Source: Acidilobus saccharovorans 345-15 (GTDB lineage Archaea > Thermoproteota > Thermoprotei_A > Sulfolobales > Acidilobaceae). From it: a stretch of DNA of 64,000 nt. The stretch covers positions 806,001-870,000 of the forward strand of contig NC_014374.1 of assembly GCF_000144915.1 (NCBI RefSeq). Reading direction: 5' to 3'. Shown here piece after piece: positions 1-8,898 of this stretch. Each line of letters begins with the position of its first letter. The first letter of the stretch is position 1. The notes below the pieces were generated by a model. That model worked only from the letters and a program-made list of their open reading frames with translations, was not told the DNA's origin and ran no database searches. The position numbers and the translations under genes were made by a program.

Positions 1-966
1 TGCGTAGGTGATGGCGGGCCCGAGGGCCAGCAGGGGGTGGCCCAGCGCCGCCAGCGGGATCATCACAAGGGGCCAGACCATTAAGATCGTAACGCCCACC
101 GAGAAGGCCAAGTAGGACGGCAGGCTCATGACGTTGGCCACCGCGTAGGAGACCCTCCTTATGAGGTTAACGAAGTCCCTCGCCGTGCCCCACGACTCGA
201 CCAGCAGGCTCCCCCTGGCGTCGTAAGGCCTCAGCCTGAAGCCCCTCTCCTTGAGCTTCACGGCCAAAGTCCTGTCCTCAACTATGGAGTCCCGCACCTG
301 GGCCATGCCCCCGGACTCCCAGAAGGAGTATGGATCTATAGACCAGCAGCAGCCGAACATCATCGAGTGCCTGTCGCTCGGGTTGAGGGCCCTGTCAAAC
401 CCGAAGAAGCCGTGAACTATTGACGTGAGGAGCGGCTGGGTGAGCCTGCACAGCGACGTCCTGCAGACGAACCTCGGCTCAAAGGCCACCAGCTCCCCAG
501 GCCTCACTGTGGAGGCCGTCACTATCACGTCATGAAGGTCACCCCTTACGTCGGCGTCAAGGAAGAGCATTGAGGAGCTTAGGCTGACCCTGCTGGCGCC
601 CAGCTCCAGCGCGTGGGGCTTGGGGAGCCAGCCCGGCGGAGGGCCGTCCGCCCTGATAACCTTAAGGCTCACCCCTTTGAGCTCCTCCTCAGCCTTCCTG
701 ACGGTGCCGTCAGAGCTGCTGTCATCAACTAGGACCACTTCCCTGAGCGGCTGCCACGAGAGGGACCTCATGAGTCCCCCTATCCTGCGCTCCTCGTTCC
801 TGGCAGCGACTACCACTTCCACCGGCCTCCTCACTTCGCCGTCCTCGAGCTTCCTTAGGAGGGAGTAGCTCCCCCTGAACTTGATTATGCCGTAGACGTA
901 GATCCCTGTGGTCACCGCTGAGAGCAGCCAGGCCAAGAAGTAGAGGAGGTACTTTAGCGGGGCCAT
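1..966 (-). CDS. Family 2 glycosyltransferase, membrane-bound (3' end beyond left edge)
   Basis: Transfers a sugar from a nucleotide-sugar donor, probably to a lipid or cell-surface acceptor at the membrane. The visible 322 codons begin with a hydrophobic segment (residues about 3-27). A GT-A fold follows, with VDDSSSDGT near residue 76, the metal-binding DAD near 133 and an ED pair near 218. Hydrophobic segments resume where the window cuts the gene. The order resembles ceramide- and hopanoid-glucosyltransferase-like enzymes, but the acceptor cannot be told. The ATG overlaps the stop of the upstream trehalose gene (TGATG), so the two are translationally coupled and co-transcribed. Confidence 0.85.
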   Translation of the reverse strand, partial: MAPLKYLLYFLAWLLSAVTTGIYVYGIIKFRGSYSLLRKLEDGEVRRPVEVVVAARNEERRIGGLMRSLSWQPLREVVLVDDSSSDGTVRKAEEELKGVSLKVIRADGPPPGWLPKPHALELGASRVSLSSSMLFLDADVRGDLHDVIVTASTVRPGELVAFEPRFVCRTSLCRLTQPLLTSIVHGFFGFDRALNPSDRHSMMFGCCWSIDPYSFWESGGMAQVRDSIVEDRTLAVKLKERGFRLRPYDARGSLLVESWGTARDFVNLIRRVSYAVANVMSLPSYLAFSVGVTILMVWPLVMIPLAALGHPLLALGPAITYA

Positions 967-3200
967 CACGACTCAGCCAGCCTTAGGAGCACTTCCCTCA
1001 GCTCCTGGGGGCTTGCCACGTAGTACCTCGCCTTGCTGGGGCCATAGCCCACCTTGACAGTTATGGCTCCCTGGGGAAGCGACGCGAACAGGTCCTCATC
1101 GTCGCCCGAGTCCCCGGCCGCAAATATGAAGTCGTAGCTTCCCCTGGAGAGCCAGTTCAGCGCCGCCCTCGCCTTGGTGAGCTCCGCCAGCCTGACCTCT
1201 ATGCTCATGGGCCCCCTGACCACCGCCAGGTTAGGGTGAACGGCTATGAACCTCGAGAGCAGGTCCATCAGCTCGTTCGACCTGGCCTCGCCGAGCTCGC
1301 TGGGCACGTTACGGTAGTGCCAAACTATTGAGAAGTCCTTCTCCTCGACGTAGGAGCCGGGGGTCCTCTTGGTGAACGACGTGAATATCTTCATCACCTC
1401 CTGCTTCCAGCTCAGGTCGCTCGCTGCCACCCCCTGGGACCACTTTCCGTCGATGTACAGCCAGCCGCCATTCTCTGCAGCTATCTCAATGCCCTTGACG
1501 TCGCCCAGCATGGACTCTATCGAGGCCCTTGACCTGGTGGTCACTATAACCACCTTAGTGTTCGGCTTTGACGCTATCCTGGAGAGCAGCCCCTTGAGCT
1601 CCTCGTCAGGCCTAGCCATCCACGAGAACTGCGTGAGTGGCACTAGCGTCCCGTCATAGTCAAGGAAGAGTATCCTGCTCCTTGACGCTATGAAGGAGCT
1701 CACAACCATAGTGAGCTGCACGCCTGAAAGCCTCCTGGTCCTGGCCTCCTCTATTTCCGCTGCCTGGGTCTTCTTGAAGGACAGAAGCGTTGATACAAAG
1801 TCATATGACCAGGCGTTAACGTCATAGCTTGAGACCCTGCTCTCGAGGGAGGCCATCCTGTTCTCGCGCTCATAGTCGCTCATGTCAAGGGCCCTCTTCA
1901 GCGCGTCTGCAACGCCATCGTAATCGTTGGGGTTCACCACTATGGCCTCCACCAGGTCACTCGACGCGCCTGCCCCCTCGCTGATTATAAGGACGCCGTT
2001 GTGGCCGACGTTGGCAGCTATGTACTCCTTCGCCACCAAGTTCATGCCGTCCCTGAGGGGCGTTATGAGGGCCACGTTGGCAAGCCTGTACAAAGCCAAC
2101 AGCTCTTCCTCGGGTATGAACCTCCTTATGTAAATGACTGGGGTCCACTCCAGCGTTGAGAACTGGCCGTTTATCTCGCTCACAAGCTCGTTTATCTCCC
2201 TCTTCAGCCTGGCGTACTCCTCAACCCTCTCCCTTGAGGGGGAGACCACGAAGATGTAGGACACCTTGCCGCGGTACTCGGGGTACTTCTCAAGGAGCCT
2301 CTTGAAGGCCCTGAGCCTCTCGGGCAGGCCCTTCGTGTAGTCAAGCCTATCTATTGAGAATATTACCTTGACGTCGCCCAGCTTCTTCCTCAACTCGTTG
2401 TACTTGGCCGCCACGGCCTCGCCCATGGCCGCCGCCCTGATGCCCCCGAAGTCTATCCCCATCGGGAAGACGTCGACCTTAACGCTCCTCTCGCCGTACT
2501 TTAGCTCGCCAAGGTAGTGCTCTATGCCGAGGAGCCTCCTGACGCTCTCAAGGAAGTAGTTCATGTAATCGTAGGTGTGAAAGCCTATGAGGTCAGCCCC
2601 GAGGAGCCCCCTTATTATGTCCTCCCTCCAGGGCAGCTGCCTGAAGACCTCAAATGAGGGGAACGGAATGTGAAGGAAGAACCCTATGGGGACGTCATCC
2701 CCCAGCCTCTCCCTCAGCAGCGAGGGGAGCAGCATCAGGTGGTAGTCGTGAACCCATATGACGTCGCCCCTCCTGTACGCCTGGAGCACCACATCGGCGA
2801 ACTTCCTGTTGACCTCCACGTACCACCTCCAGTAGTCCTCATCGTAGGCTGCCCTCTCAACGAAGTAGTGGAAGAGAGGCCATATGGTGCTGTTGCAGAA
2901 CCCCTCGTAGTACCCCTCTATCTCCCTTGAGTTAAGCCAGACCGGGACTACGCCCCTGAGCCTGAGGGTCTTGCTTATTGAGTCCCTGAGGTTGCCCGCG
3001 GCCTCCTCGCTGATGCCCGGCCAGCCCACCCATGTGGCTAGGCCGCTCTCCAGGAGCGGCCTCATGCCTGTGGCCAGGCCCCCCGTGCTCGGCGCTAGGC
3101 TTACCTGGCCCTTCTGGTCCACCTTGACCGTGAACGGGAGCCTGTTGGACACCAACAGCAGCCTTGACGTGCCCAGCAGGTAAGATATGTTGCTTGACAC
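966..3200 (-). CDS. Trehalose-6-phosphate synthase/phosphatase fusion
   Basis: Bifunctional cytoplasmic enzyme of trehalose synthesis: nucleotide-sugar glucose plus glucose-6-phosphate gives trehalose-6-phosphate, which is then dephosphorylated. Residues 1 to about 480 are a GT20 (OtsA) domain with SNRLPF near the N-terminus, HDYHLMLLP near 150, and SIDRLDYTKG. Residues from about 500 to 744 are a HAD phosphatase (OtsB) with nucleophile motif DYDGTLVPL near 513 and GDSGDDED near the end. A GTG start is supported by GGAGGG five bases upstream (3206-3211). The gene shares an intergenic TATA element with the divergent amidase and leads an operon with the glycosyltransferase. Trehalose probably serves as a stress solute (inference). 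Confidence 0.95.
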   Translation of the reverse strand: MSSNISYLLGTSRLLLVSNRLPFTVKVDQKGQVSLAPSTGGLATGMRPLLESGLATWVGWPGISEEAAGNLRDSISKTLRLRGVVPVWLNSREIEGYYEGFCNSTIWPLFHYFVERAAYDEDYWRWYVEVNRKFADVVLQAYRRGDVIWVHDYHLMLLPSLLRERLGDDVPIGFFLHIPFPSFEVFRQLPWREDIIRGLLGADLIGFHTYDYMNYFLESVRRLLGIEHYLGELKYGERSVKVDVFPMGIDFGGIRAAAMGEAVAAKYNELRKKLGDVKVIFSIDRLDYTKGLPERLRAFKRLLEKYPEYRGKVSYIFVVSPSRERVEEYARLKREINELVSEINGQFSTLEWTPVIYIRRFIPEEELLALYRLANVALITPLRDGMNLVAKEYIAANVGHNGVLIISEGAGASSDLVEAIVVNPNDYDGVADALKRALDMSDYERENRMASLESRVSSYDVNAWSYDFVSTLLSFKKTQAAEIEEARTRRLSGVQLTMVVSSFIASRSRILFLDYDGTLVPLTQFSWMARPDEELKGLLSRIASKPNTKVVIVTTRSRASIESMLGDVKGIEIAAENGGWLYIDGKWSQGVAASDLSWKQEVMKIFTSFTKRTPGSYVEEKDFSIVWHYRNVPSELGEARSNELMDLLSRFIAVHPNLAVVRGPMSIEVRLAELTKARAALNWLSRGSYDFIFAAGDSGDDEDLFASLPQGAITVKVGYGPSKARYYVASPQELREVLLRLAES

Positions 3201-3236
3201 CTTGACCCTCCTTGGCTCTCAAGGAGGCTAAGAGGC

Positions 3237-3245
3237 ATATATTTT
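3237..3245. promoter_or_regulatory. Shared TATA element of a divergent gene pair
   Basis: ATATATTTT lies alone between the two divergent starts. It is about 26 nt from the rightward GTG at 3267, which gives a leaderless mRNA. It also places the leftward start of transcription near 3215, leaving room for the Shine-Dalgarno site of the trehalose gene. One near-symmetric box may serve both directions. Confidence 0.5.
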
Positions 3246-3266
3246 CAAGCAGGCGTAGGTATACAG

Positions 3267-4472
3267 GTGCAAAGTTTGGAGATCGACGAGTCCCTTGAGA
3301 AGGCCGCAAAGCTTACCGACATAAACGCGGTTGTCACGGTTAACGAGAGGGCCGAGGCAGAGGCCAACGCGGTGGCCAGGAGGGGCCTGACGCCCATCCC
3401 AATAGTTATCAAGGACATAATATACACCAAGGGCCTCAGGACCACCATGGGCTCAAGGGTATTCAGGGACTACGTGCCCAGGGAGGACGCGGCTGTAGTT
3501 GCCAGGCTGCGCAGGGCGGGCTTTGTAATTATAGGCAAAAGCAACGCCCATGAGTTCGCCTCAGGGGCGACCACGACGTCGTCCGTCTTCGGGCCCACCA
3601 GGAACCCCCTTGACAAGGACAGGATAGCCGGCGGGAGCAGCGGGGGCAGCGCCGCTGCCGTGGCGGCCGGCATAGTTGAGGTGGCCATAGGCACTGACAC
3701 TGCAGGCTCAGTGAGGATCCCGGCCTCCCTCTGCGGCGTCTTCGGCTTCAGGCCCACCTCGGGCTCAACTCCCAAGGCCGGGGTCTTCCCGCTTGCCCCC
3801 ACCTTTGACGAGGTCGGAGTCATAGCGTCAAACCTTGACGTTCTGAGGAGGGCCCTTCAGGCCATAATGGTCAGAAGGAGGAAGGCCAGGCCGATCCGTG
3901 GACAGCCAAGGCTTGCGGTGCCAAGGGGGCTCCTGGTAGCCGACAGGGACGTCTCCAGGGCCTTCTGGGACCTGGCGGCGAGGCTGAACGCCGCTGAGGT
4001 TGACCTCCCCATAGCCAGGGCCAGGGGCAGGGAGTCGTTCACAGTGATAAGGCTCTCCGAGGCCTCCAGCGTGCACCTGCCCTTCAGGGACAGGTGGCAG
4101 GAGTACTTCCCGGACGTCAGGAGGCTCCTTGAGAGGGGGCTGGAGTTCAAGGCAACCGACTACGCCACCGCGCTGGAGGTTATGAGGAGGGTCAAGGACG
4201 AGTTCACGTCTGTCATGAGGAAATTCGATGCAATGATACTGCCATCAACGGCAATACCGGCGCCGAGGATAGATGAGGTGCTGGGCAAGGAGGATGGACC
4301 AGTGAGGGACCTGCTGACGGGCAACTCGTGGCTTGCCCCCTTAGTTGGGGCGCCTGCCATCTCAGTGCCCATGTTTAAGGTCAATGGGCTGCCGGTGGGC
4401 CTTCAACTTATAGGGAGGCCTGGGGAGGACCTGGAGCTCCTAGAGCTGGCTGAGCGCATACTGAGCCTATAA
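3267..4472 (+). CDS. Amidase (amidase signature family)
   Basis: Hydrolyses a carboxylic amide by a Ser-cisSer-Lys triad. The Lys is in VIKDIIYTKG near residue 47. The glycine/serine-rich signature GGSSGGSAAAVAAG begins near 121, with the nucleophile Ser in GTDTAGSVRIPAS. At 401 residues it is shorter than most GatA subunits (about 480), and no gatB or gatC lies beside it, so a stand-alone amidase is more likely than a tRNA amidotransferase subunit. The GTG start sits about 26 nt from a TATA element, so the message is probably leaderless. The substrate is unknown. Confidence 0.85.
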   Translation: MQSLEIDESLEKAAKLTDINAVVTVNERAEAEANAVARRGLTPIPIVIKDIIYTKGLRTTMGSRVFRDYVPREDAAVVARLRRAGFVIIGKSNAHEFASGATTTSSVFGPTRNPLDKDRIAGGSSGGSAAAVAAGIVEVAIGTDTAGSVRIPASLCGVFGFRPTSGSTPKAGVFPLAPTFDEVGVIASNLDVLRRALQAIMVRRRKARPIRGQPRLAVPRGLLVADRDVSRAFWDLAARLNAAEVDLPIARARGRESFTVIRLSEASSVHLPFRDRWQEYFPDVRRLLERGLEFKATDYATALEVMRRVKDEFTSVMRKFDAMILPSTAIPAPRIDEVLGKEDGPVRDLLTGNSWLAPLVGAPAISVPMFKVNGLPVGLQLIGRPGEDLELLELAERILSL

Positions 4473-4475
4473 GAT

Positions 4476-4490
4476 TATAAAAAAGAAAAG
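4476..4490 (-). terminator. T-rich terminator of the binding-protein gene
   Basis: Read leftward, this is a pyrimidine/T tract (CTTTTCTTTTTTATA-like) within 75 bases of the stop at 4546. It is of the kind that ends archaeal transcripts without a hairpin. Confidence 0.4.
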
Positions 4491-4545
4491 GGAAGGATTA
4501 TGAGGGCATGCCTTGGCTAAAAGGAGTTAATGACCGGTGACCAGT

Positions 4546-5844
4546 TCATGGACAGGGCTCTGGGTAGATCGCCGTGGCGTTGGCGTACTCGGACGGGTAG
4601 AGCAGGTTGACCGTAGTTGTGCCGTTGGGCCAGACGAAGACCTGGGCAGGTATTGGGTTCTCACCAACCTGCATCCCGTTTGAGGTCACGTTGAATATGC
4701 CGTCTATCGTCATCACCTTGCCGCTTACGTCGCTGAGCACGGCCTGCTTGAGCGCGGCCTGGTTCAGCGTGCCCGCGTCCTGTATGGCAAGCTGGATTAT
4801 GAGTCCAGCGTTGAAGCCGGCTATTGCCAGGAAGTTAGGCGACGTGTGGGTGAAGTTCACCCACATGCTCTCGAACTGGGGCAGCGTGGGCCCAAACCAC
4901 TGAAGGCCCAGCTTTGAGGCCACCTGCGGCGTGTACTCCACTATGGGCGGGTAGGCCAGGGTGAAGGTGCCGTTGACCGCTGTTGGCTCGCTGCTCACAA
5001 ATATTGGGAGCAGCTGGCCTGGGAAGTTGGTTAACACGAGCGGGAAGCAGGCGTGCGAGGCCTCCACCTGCGAGAGGAAGGCTTCATCGTTAGTCGGATA
5101 GCCAAGCTCAAGCACCGCCTGCGGGTGTAGGCTCTCAATCGCTGCCACTAGGCTGGTGTACTGCGACGTTGACGTCGCCACGCTCGTGTTGTAGACCACC
5201 TTAATTCCGTAGCTGCTCAGGCCTGGGGCCAGGAAGTACGCCTGGTAGGCGTTGAAGTCGTTATCATCATAGACCACTGCAACATTATGAATTCCTAGCA
5301 TGTGCAGGAACCCTGGGACGTAGAGGACGAAGTACGGCGAGACAGGCAGGCTGGTCAATATTATGTAGTTGTTGTTAGTGAAGAACTTGAACGAGCTGCC
5401 CGTCACGTCCCACAGCAGCACGTGGCTGGCGTTAGTGAAGCTCACCGCGGGCGCTGTCATCACTGAGCCGAAGTCAGCCACAAGCACGTCCACGTGGTAA
5501 GTGTTGACTAGCGTCTCGTAGTCGCTCTCGGCAGTGGACGGGTTGCTGGCCGCGTTGAGGGCTATTACCTTAACCGTGAGGTTCCTGCCGTACTGCTTGA
5601 CGTATATGCCGCCGTGGCTGTTGACCCAGCTCGCCCAGAGCTCAAGGCCCTCGTACTCTGGCATTGACGACGACGCGAACTCGCCGCTCGAGTCGTAGAC
5701 CACGCCAATGGTTATGTACTTGACGGAGGGCTTCTTAGTTGATATATATGCATAGTATCCTCCTATAACAGCTACTACGACTACTACCACGATAATGACC
5801 GCCAGGGCGGTTGTTGATATACTTCTGCGGACCCTACTCAAAAC
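4546..5844 (-). CDS. Branched-chain amino-acid-type ABC substrate-binding protein (copy A)
   Basis: Extracellular, membrane-anchored receptor of a LivJ-type importer (periplasmic-binding fold type I). The N-terminus has RRS followed by ISTTALA and about 20 hydrophobic residues. This is a prepilin-like (class III) signal of the sort cleaved by PibD in Sulfolobales sugar-binding proteins. A GTG at 5844, behind GAGGTGA, is preferred over the TTG at 5862. The gene is divergent from livH, its presumed partner. Residues about 64-148 are identical to the copy near 58 kb and nearly identical in DNA, while the middle third differs strongly (see findings). The ligand, an amino acid or another small amide, is not fixed by sequence. 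Confidence 0.88.
   Translation of the reverse strand, partial: VLSRVRRSISTTALAVIIVVVVVVAVIGGYYAYISTKKPSVKYITIGVVYDSSGEFASSSMPEYEGLELWASWVNSHGGIYVKQYGRNLTVKVIALNAASNPSTAESDYETLVNTYHVDVLVADFGSVMTAPAVSFTNASHVLLWDVTGSSFKFFTNNNYIILTSLPVSPYFVLYVPGFLHMLGIHNVAVVYDDNDFNAYQAYFLAPGLSSYGIKVVYNTSVATSTSQYTSLVAAIESLHPQAVLELGYPTNDEAFLSQVEASHACFPLVLTNFPGQLLPIFVSSEPTAVNGTFTLAYPPIVEYTPQVASKLGLQWFGPTLPQFESMWVNFTHTSPNFLAIAGFNAGLIIQLAIQDAGTLNQAALKQAVLSDVSGKVMTIDGIFNVTSNGMQVGENPIPAQVFVWPNGTTTVNLLYPSEYANATAIYPEPCP
5400..5655 (-). repeat. 256-bp near-identical tract shared with 58032-58287
   Basis: Aligning the reverse complement base by base with 58032-58287 gives 255 of 256 matches, without gaps. The only difference is a silent C/T in a Thr-Ala-Glu stretch. 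The flanking sequence of both copies diverges abruptly. The copies lie in opposite orientation. Confidence 0.9.
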
Positions 5845-6318
5845 ACCCGTCACCTCGCTCAAAGTTCACCTATTATATCGTGTGACTACAGTTGGGCTGC
5901 CAGGGTATTAATTTATATCATGGTCGCTAATCATTATTCCCAAAGTTTTCCGGGGCGCCCTTAGCAAAGCAACCGAGAGAATGGCCATGGTTTGGCCCTC
6001 GTCCTGATCAACAGTCACGAAAAGCCGCTGCTAATAGCTGGCCTTATAATCCTTTCCCTCAACAGGCTCCTCGACAGGCGCCGCCTACGAGCTACCTAGC
6101 CTCAGGGACCATGAGACCTCGTTGGGCGCCCTCCCTCTGCCTTGCAACTGTCGCCGGGCTTCACAGTGGCACCTTCAGTAGCCTAAAGTAACTAGCAGTT
6201 ACGTAAATAGCATTACAGGCGCTCCCGAGGCCCACCAATGAAAGGGCCCGCGCCTTGCTTTACAAAAGGGTGCAAGCCCCCATCATGACGGCCTAGAAAT
6301 CAACTTTTAAGTCCAGGC
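5845..6318. other. Long intergenic region between the Liv binding protein and livH
   Basis: About 470 bases without a convincing gene. The left end holds the leftward promoter (a TATAAT-like element near 5872-5878). The right end holds ACTTTTAAG near 6303, a plausible TATA for livH. In between, a 35-codon frame from TTG 5992 to TAG 6099 encodes one hydrophobic segment with an arginine-rich tail. No ribosome site or homology supports it as a gene. The region may hold regulatory sites for both units or decayed sequence. Confidence 0.5.
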
Positions 6319-7242
6319 GTGTATACCACGTTGACCAGAGGCTGCAACAGGTTGAACGCTGGCCCACTGGTAGGATATGCCCTGGTCGTCGGCCTCCTTG
6401 AAGGCCTTTACTTCGCGTTTATGGCGCTGGGCCTGAACCTGGTTTTCGGCGTGGTCAGAATGGTCAACATAGCCCACGGCGACCTAATAGTTATGGGCGG
6501 CTACCTGGCCTTCGTGCTCTTCTCAGCGTTTAAGCTTAACAGCCTCGGCTCCATGGTGGCCGCGTTCCTGCTGTTCTTCGTTGTTGGCATAGCCCTCTAT
6601 TACGTCCTAGTGCCGAGGCTTCAGGGCAGCTCAGACCCTGAGATGTTCTCGTTCATAGCCTTCTTCGGCATCTCCATGTTCATAGAAGCTATAGCGACTC
6701 TTATATTCGGCGAGTACCCGCTCAGCCTCCCCTTCTCGGCGCTGTTAGGGGGCTCCGTTGAGTTCATGGGCCACGGCATACCCAAGGCCTTCATAGTAAT
6801 GGCCGGCGTCTCAGCGGCAGTGCTCGTATTGACCTACTACTACCTCGAGATGACGGGCCTCGGCAGGGCCACCAGGGCTATGATGCAGAACCCCGAACAG
6901 TCGGCAGCCCTCGGCGTGAACTCCAAGCTGGTGGCCCTCTTCGCCTTTTCCTACGGCATAGCCCTGGCCGGCGCGGCCGGCGCCTTCACCCCGTACGTCT
7001 TTGGCAACATCTACGCCGCGGCGGGGACGCAGATAACTGCGATAGCCTTCACGATAGTCATCATAGGGGCCCTGGGAAACCCGCTGAGCACCGTCATAGG
7101 GGGGCTCATATTCGGCGTCTTCTACCAGGTGCTTGAGGTCTTCGTGCCGTCGCTCGCATACGCCATAGTGTTCATCGCGCTGCTAGCGATAATCGTGGCA
7201 AAGCCGGGAGGCCTGCTGGGAGGTGAGCAGCGTGAGGTCTGA
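6319..7242 (+). CDS. livH: Branched-chain amino-acid ABC transporter permease LivH
   Basis: Integral membrane subunit of a LivHMGF-type importer, with about eight hydrophobic segments over 307 residues. Family hallmarks are LVFGVVRMVNIAHGD near residue 45 and the late GALGNPLSTVIGG loop. The GTG at 6319 is one possible start. TTG at 6331 lies nearer the expected transcription start from the TATA near 6303 and would be leaderless. It overlaps livM by about 11 bases. The cognate ATPases are not downstream but converge from the other strand, which is unusual for this family. Confidence 0.9.
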   Translation: MYTTLTRGCNRLNAGPLVGYALVVGLLEGLYFAFMALGLNLVFGVVRMVNIAHGDLIVMGGYLAFVLFSAFKLNSLGSMVAAFLLFFVVGIALYYVLVPRLQGSSDPEMFSFIAFFGISMFIEAIATLIFGEYPLSLPFSALLGGSVEFMGHGIPKAFIVMAGVSAAVLVLTYYYLEMTGLGRATRAMMQNPEQSAALGVNSKLVALFAFSYGIALAGAAGAFTPYVFGNIYAAAGTQITAIAFTIVIIGALGNPLSTVIGGLIFGVFYQVLEVFVPSLAYAIVFIALLAIIVAKPGGLLGGEQREV

Positions 7243-8182
7243 GCTGAGGAGCCCCGTGGGCTTCGGCAAGAGGGAGGCCAAGGAGCTGGCCATACTAGCA
7301 GCTGTCCTGGCCGTCATATTCCTGGCCGGCCCGCTGGCCTACAGGAACCAGTTCTTCTTCCTCAGCATGATGATCTACATGATGCTGGCCTTCGGAATAA
7401 ATATGATATATGGCTTCACGGGCTACCTTCCCTTCGGCTACACGGTGTTCTACGGCCTTGGAGCCTACGGCGTTTACATAGGCCTGGTCCTCGGCCTTCA
7501 CCCCGCCCTGGCGTTCATCTTCAGCATAGCAATATCAATGGCCGTCGCCGCAGTCCTGCTGCCCCTCTTCAGGCTCAGGTCCCACTACTTCGCAATAGCC
7601 ACCTTGGCCGCCCTGCTGGCAGTAAATTACCTCGTGGCGTCCTCGGAGCTGGCAAGGTGGACCGGCGGCGGCAAGGGCGCGTCGCTGGTGACCATTTATG
7701 ACCCCAACCTGACGTACTACGTGACCTTTGTGCTCCTCCTGGTATTCCTGGCCGTGACGTCGCTGGTTAAGTACAGCCGCTATGGGCTGGCCCTCAGGGC
7801 CATAAGGGGTAGCGCGCTCACAGCGTCGATGGACGGCGTCAACGTCCCCCTAATAAGGGGCCTGGCGTGGCTCATCAGCGCCCTCATGGCAGCTGTCGCC
7901 GGGGCCATGTATGGCTGGTACGTCTCGTTCTTCTACCCTGATATATTCAGCGTTGCCACCGACGTCTACGTGATAACCTACGCGATATTCGGCGGCGCTG
8001 GGACCCTTACAGGTCCCATACTGGGCTCTATAATACTGAGCAGCGTCTACCAGTTCATAGGCATCTACTACACGGAGTACCTTAACATAGTATTTGGCAT
8101 ACTTCTGGTGCTGCTGATACTCTTTATGCCAAGGGGCCTGGTGGACCTGCTCAACAGGAAGGCGCACCTGAGGCTGCCGTAG
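7232..8182 (+). CDS. livM: Branched-chain amino-acid ABC transporter permease LivM
   Basis: Second membrane subunit of the Liv importer, about 316 residues with 8-9 membrane segments. The conserved LivM stretches NMIYGFTGYLPFGY and GLALRAIRGS (the ATPase-contact loop) are present. GTG at 7232 is chosen because GGAGGTGA, a near-perfect match to the 16S 3' end, ends seven bases upstream. A GTG at 7223 lies inside that site. The gene overlaps the end of livH, so the two are coupled. Its stop is two bases from the stop of the convergent livF. Confidence 0.9.
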   Translation: MRSELRSPVGFGKREAKELAILAAVLAVIFLAGPLAYRNQFFFLSMMIYMMLAFGINMIYGFTGYLPFGYTVFYGLGAYGVYIGLVLGLHPALAFIFSIAISMAVAAVLLPLFRLRSHYFAIATLAALLAVNYLVASSELARWTGGGKGASLVTIYDPNLTYYVTFVLLLVFLAVTSLVKYSRYGLALRAIRGSALTASMDGVNVPLIRGLAWLISALMAAVAGAMYGWYVSFFYPDIFSVATDVYVITYAIFGGAGTLTGPILGSIILSSVYQFIGIYYTEYLNIVFGILLVLLILFMPRGLVDLLNRKAHLRLP

Positions 8183-8184
8183 CC

Positions 8185-8898
8185 TTAGGTCACCTGGAAG
8201 AAAGTCTTCCTGACGTCCTCCAGCTTGCCGACCTCCTCGGCCCTCCCAAAGATCTTGGCCCTGCCCATCTCCATAACCATCACGTAGTCGGCCACTGATA
8301 TAAATGATGGGTTCTGCTCGGCTAGAAGTATAGTTATCCCCAGTGACTTGAGCAACTTCACGTAGCCCACCACCTTGGACACCATCAGCGGGGAGAGGCC
8401 CGTTGAAGGCTCGTCGAGGAGCAGGACCTTCGGCTTAGAGACCATGGCCATAGCCATGGCCAGCATCTTCCTCTGGCCACCCGAGAGAGAGGCGGCCCTG
8501 AAGGAGAGGAACTTCGAGAGCTCAGGGAAGTACTTAACTGCCTCCTGGACAACTCTGCTGTCCCCTGTCCTCGCGGCAAGCTTTATGTTATCGGACACGG
8601 TCATGTCAGGGAAGACAGGGTTATCAGTTATCATGACCAGCCCCATCCTGGCCCTCTGGAAGGACGGCGTGTGAGTTACGTCCTTTCCCTCAAATGTTAC
8701 GCTGCCCTTAATGGCAGGCAGTATGCCCGCTATAGTCTTAAGGGTTGTAGTCTTTCCAGCCCCGTTAAGTCCAAGTATCAGCGTGGTGGTCCCCCTCTCC
8801 AGCGAGAGGCTCAGGTCCCTGACGACCACGAGCTTTCCGTAGCCTGCCCAGAGGCCCTTGACCTCAAGTATGGGGTTATTCGACTGCACCCTTCTCAC
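8185..8898 (-). CDS. livF: Branched-chain amino-acid ABC transporter ATPase LivF
   Basis: Cytoplasmic ATPase powering the Liv importer. In 237 residues it shows Walker A GLNGAGKTTT near 43, the signature LSGGQRKML and Walker B VLLLDEPSTGLSP. Its GTG start lies within the last codons of livG (23-base overlap), so the ATPases are made together. The pair converges on livHM with a two-base gap, so the two messages probably overlap at their 3' ends. Confidence 0.92.
   Translation of the reverse strand: MRRVQSNNPILEVKGLWAGYGKLVVVRDLSLSLERGTTTLILGLNGAGKTTTLKTIAGILPAIKGSVTFEGKDVTHTPSFQRARMGLVMITDNPVFPDMTVSDNIKLAARTGDSRVVQEAVKYFPELSKFLSFRAASLSGGQRKMLAMAMAMVSKPKVLLLDEPSTGLSPLMVSKVVGYVKLLKSLGITILLAEQNPSFISVADYVMVMEMGRAKIFGRAEEVGKLEDVRKTFFQVT

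Noticed and set aside
5992-6099. 35-codon hydrophobic open frame in the intergenic region before livH
   Set aside because: TTG start without a ribosome site, no similarity to anything recognised, and chance frames of this size are expected.
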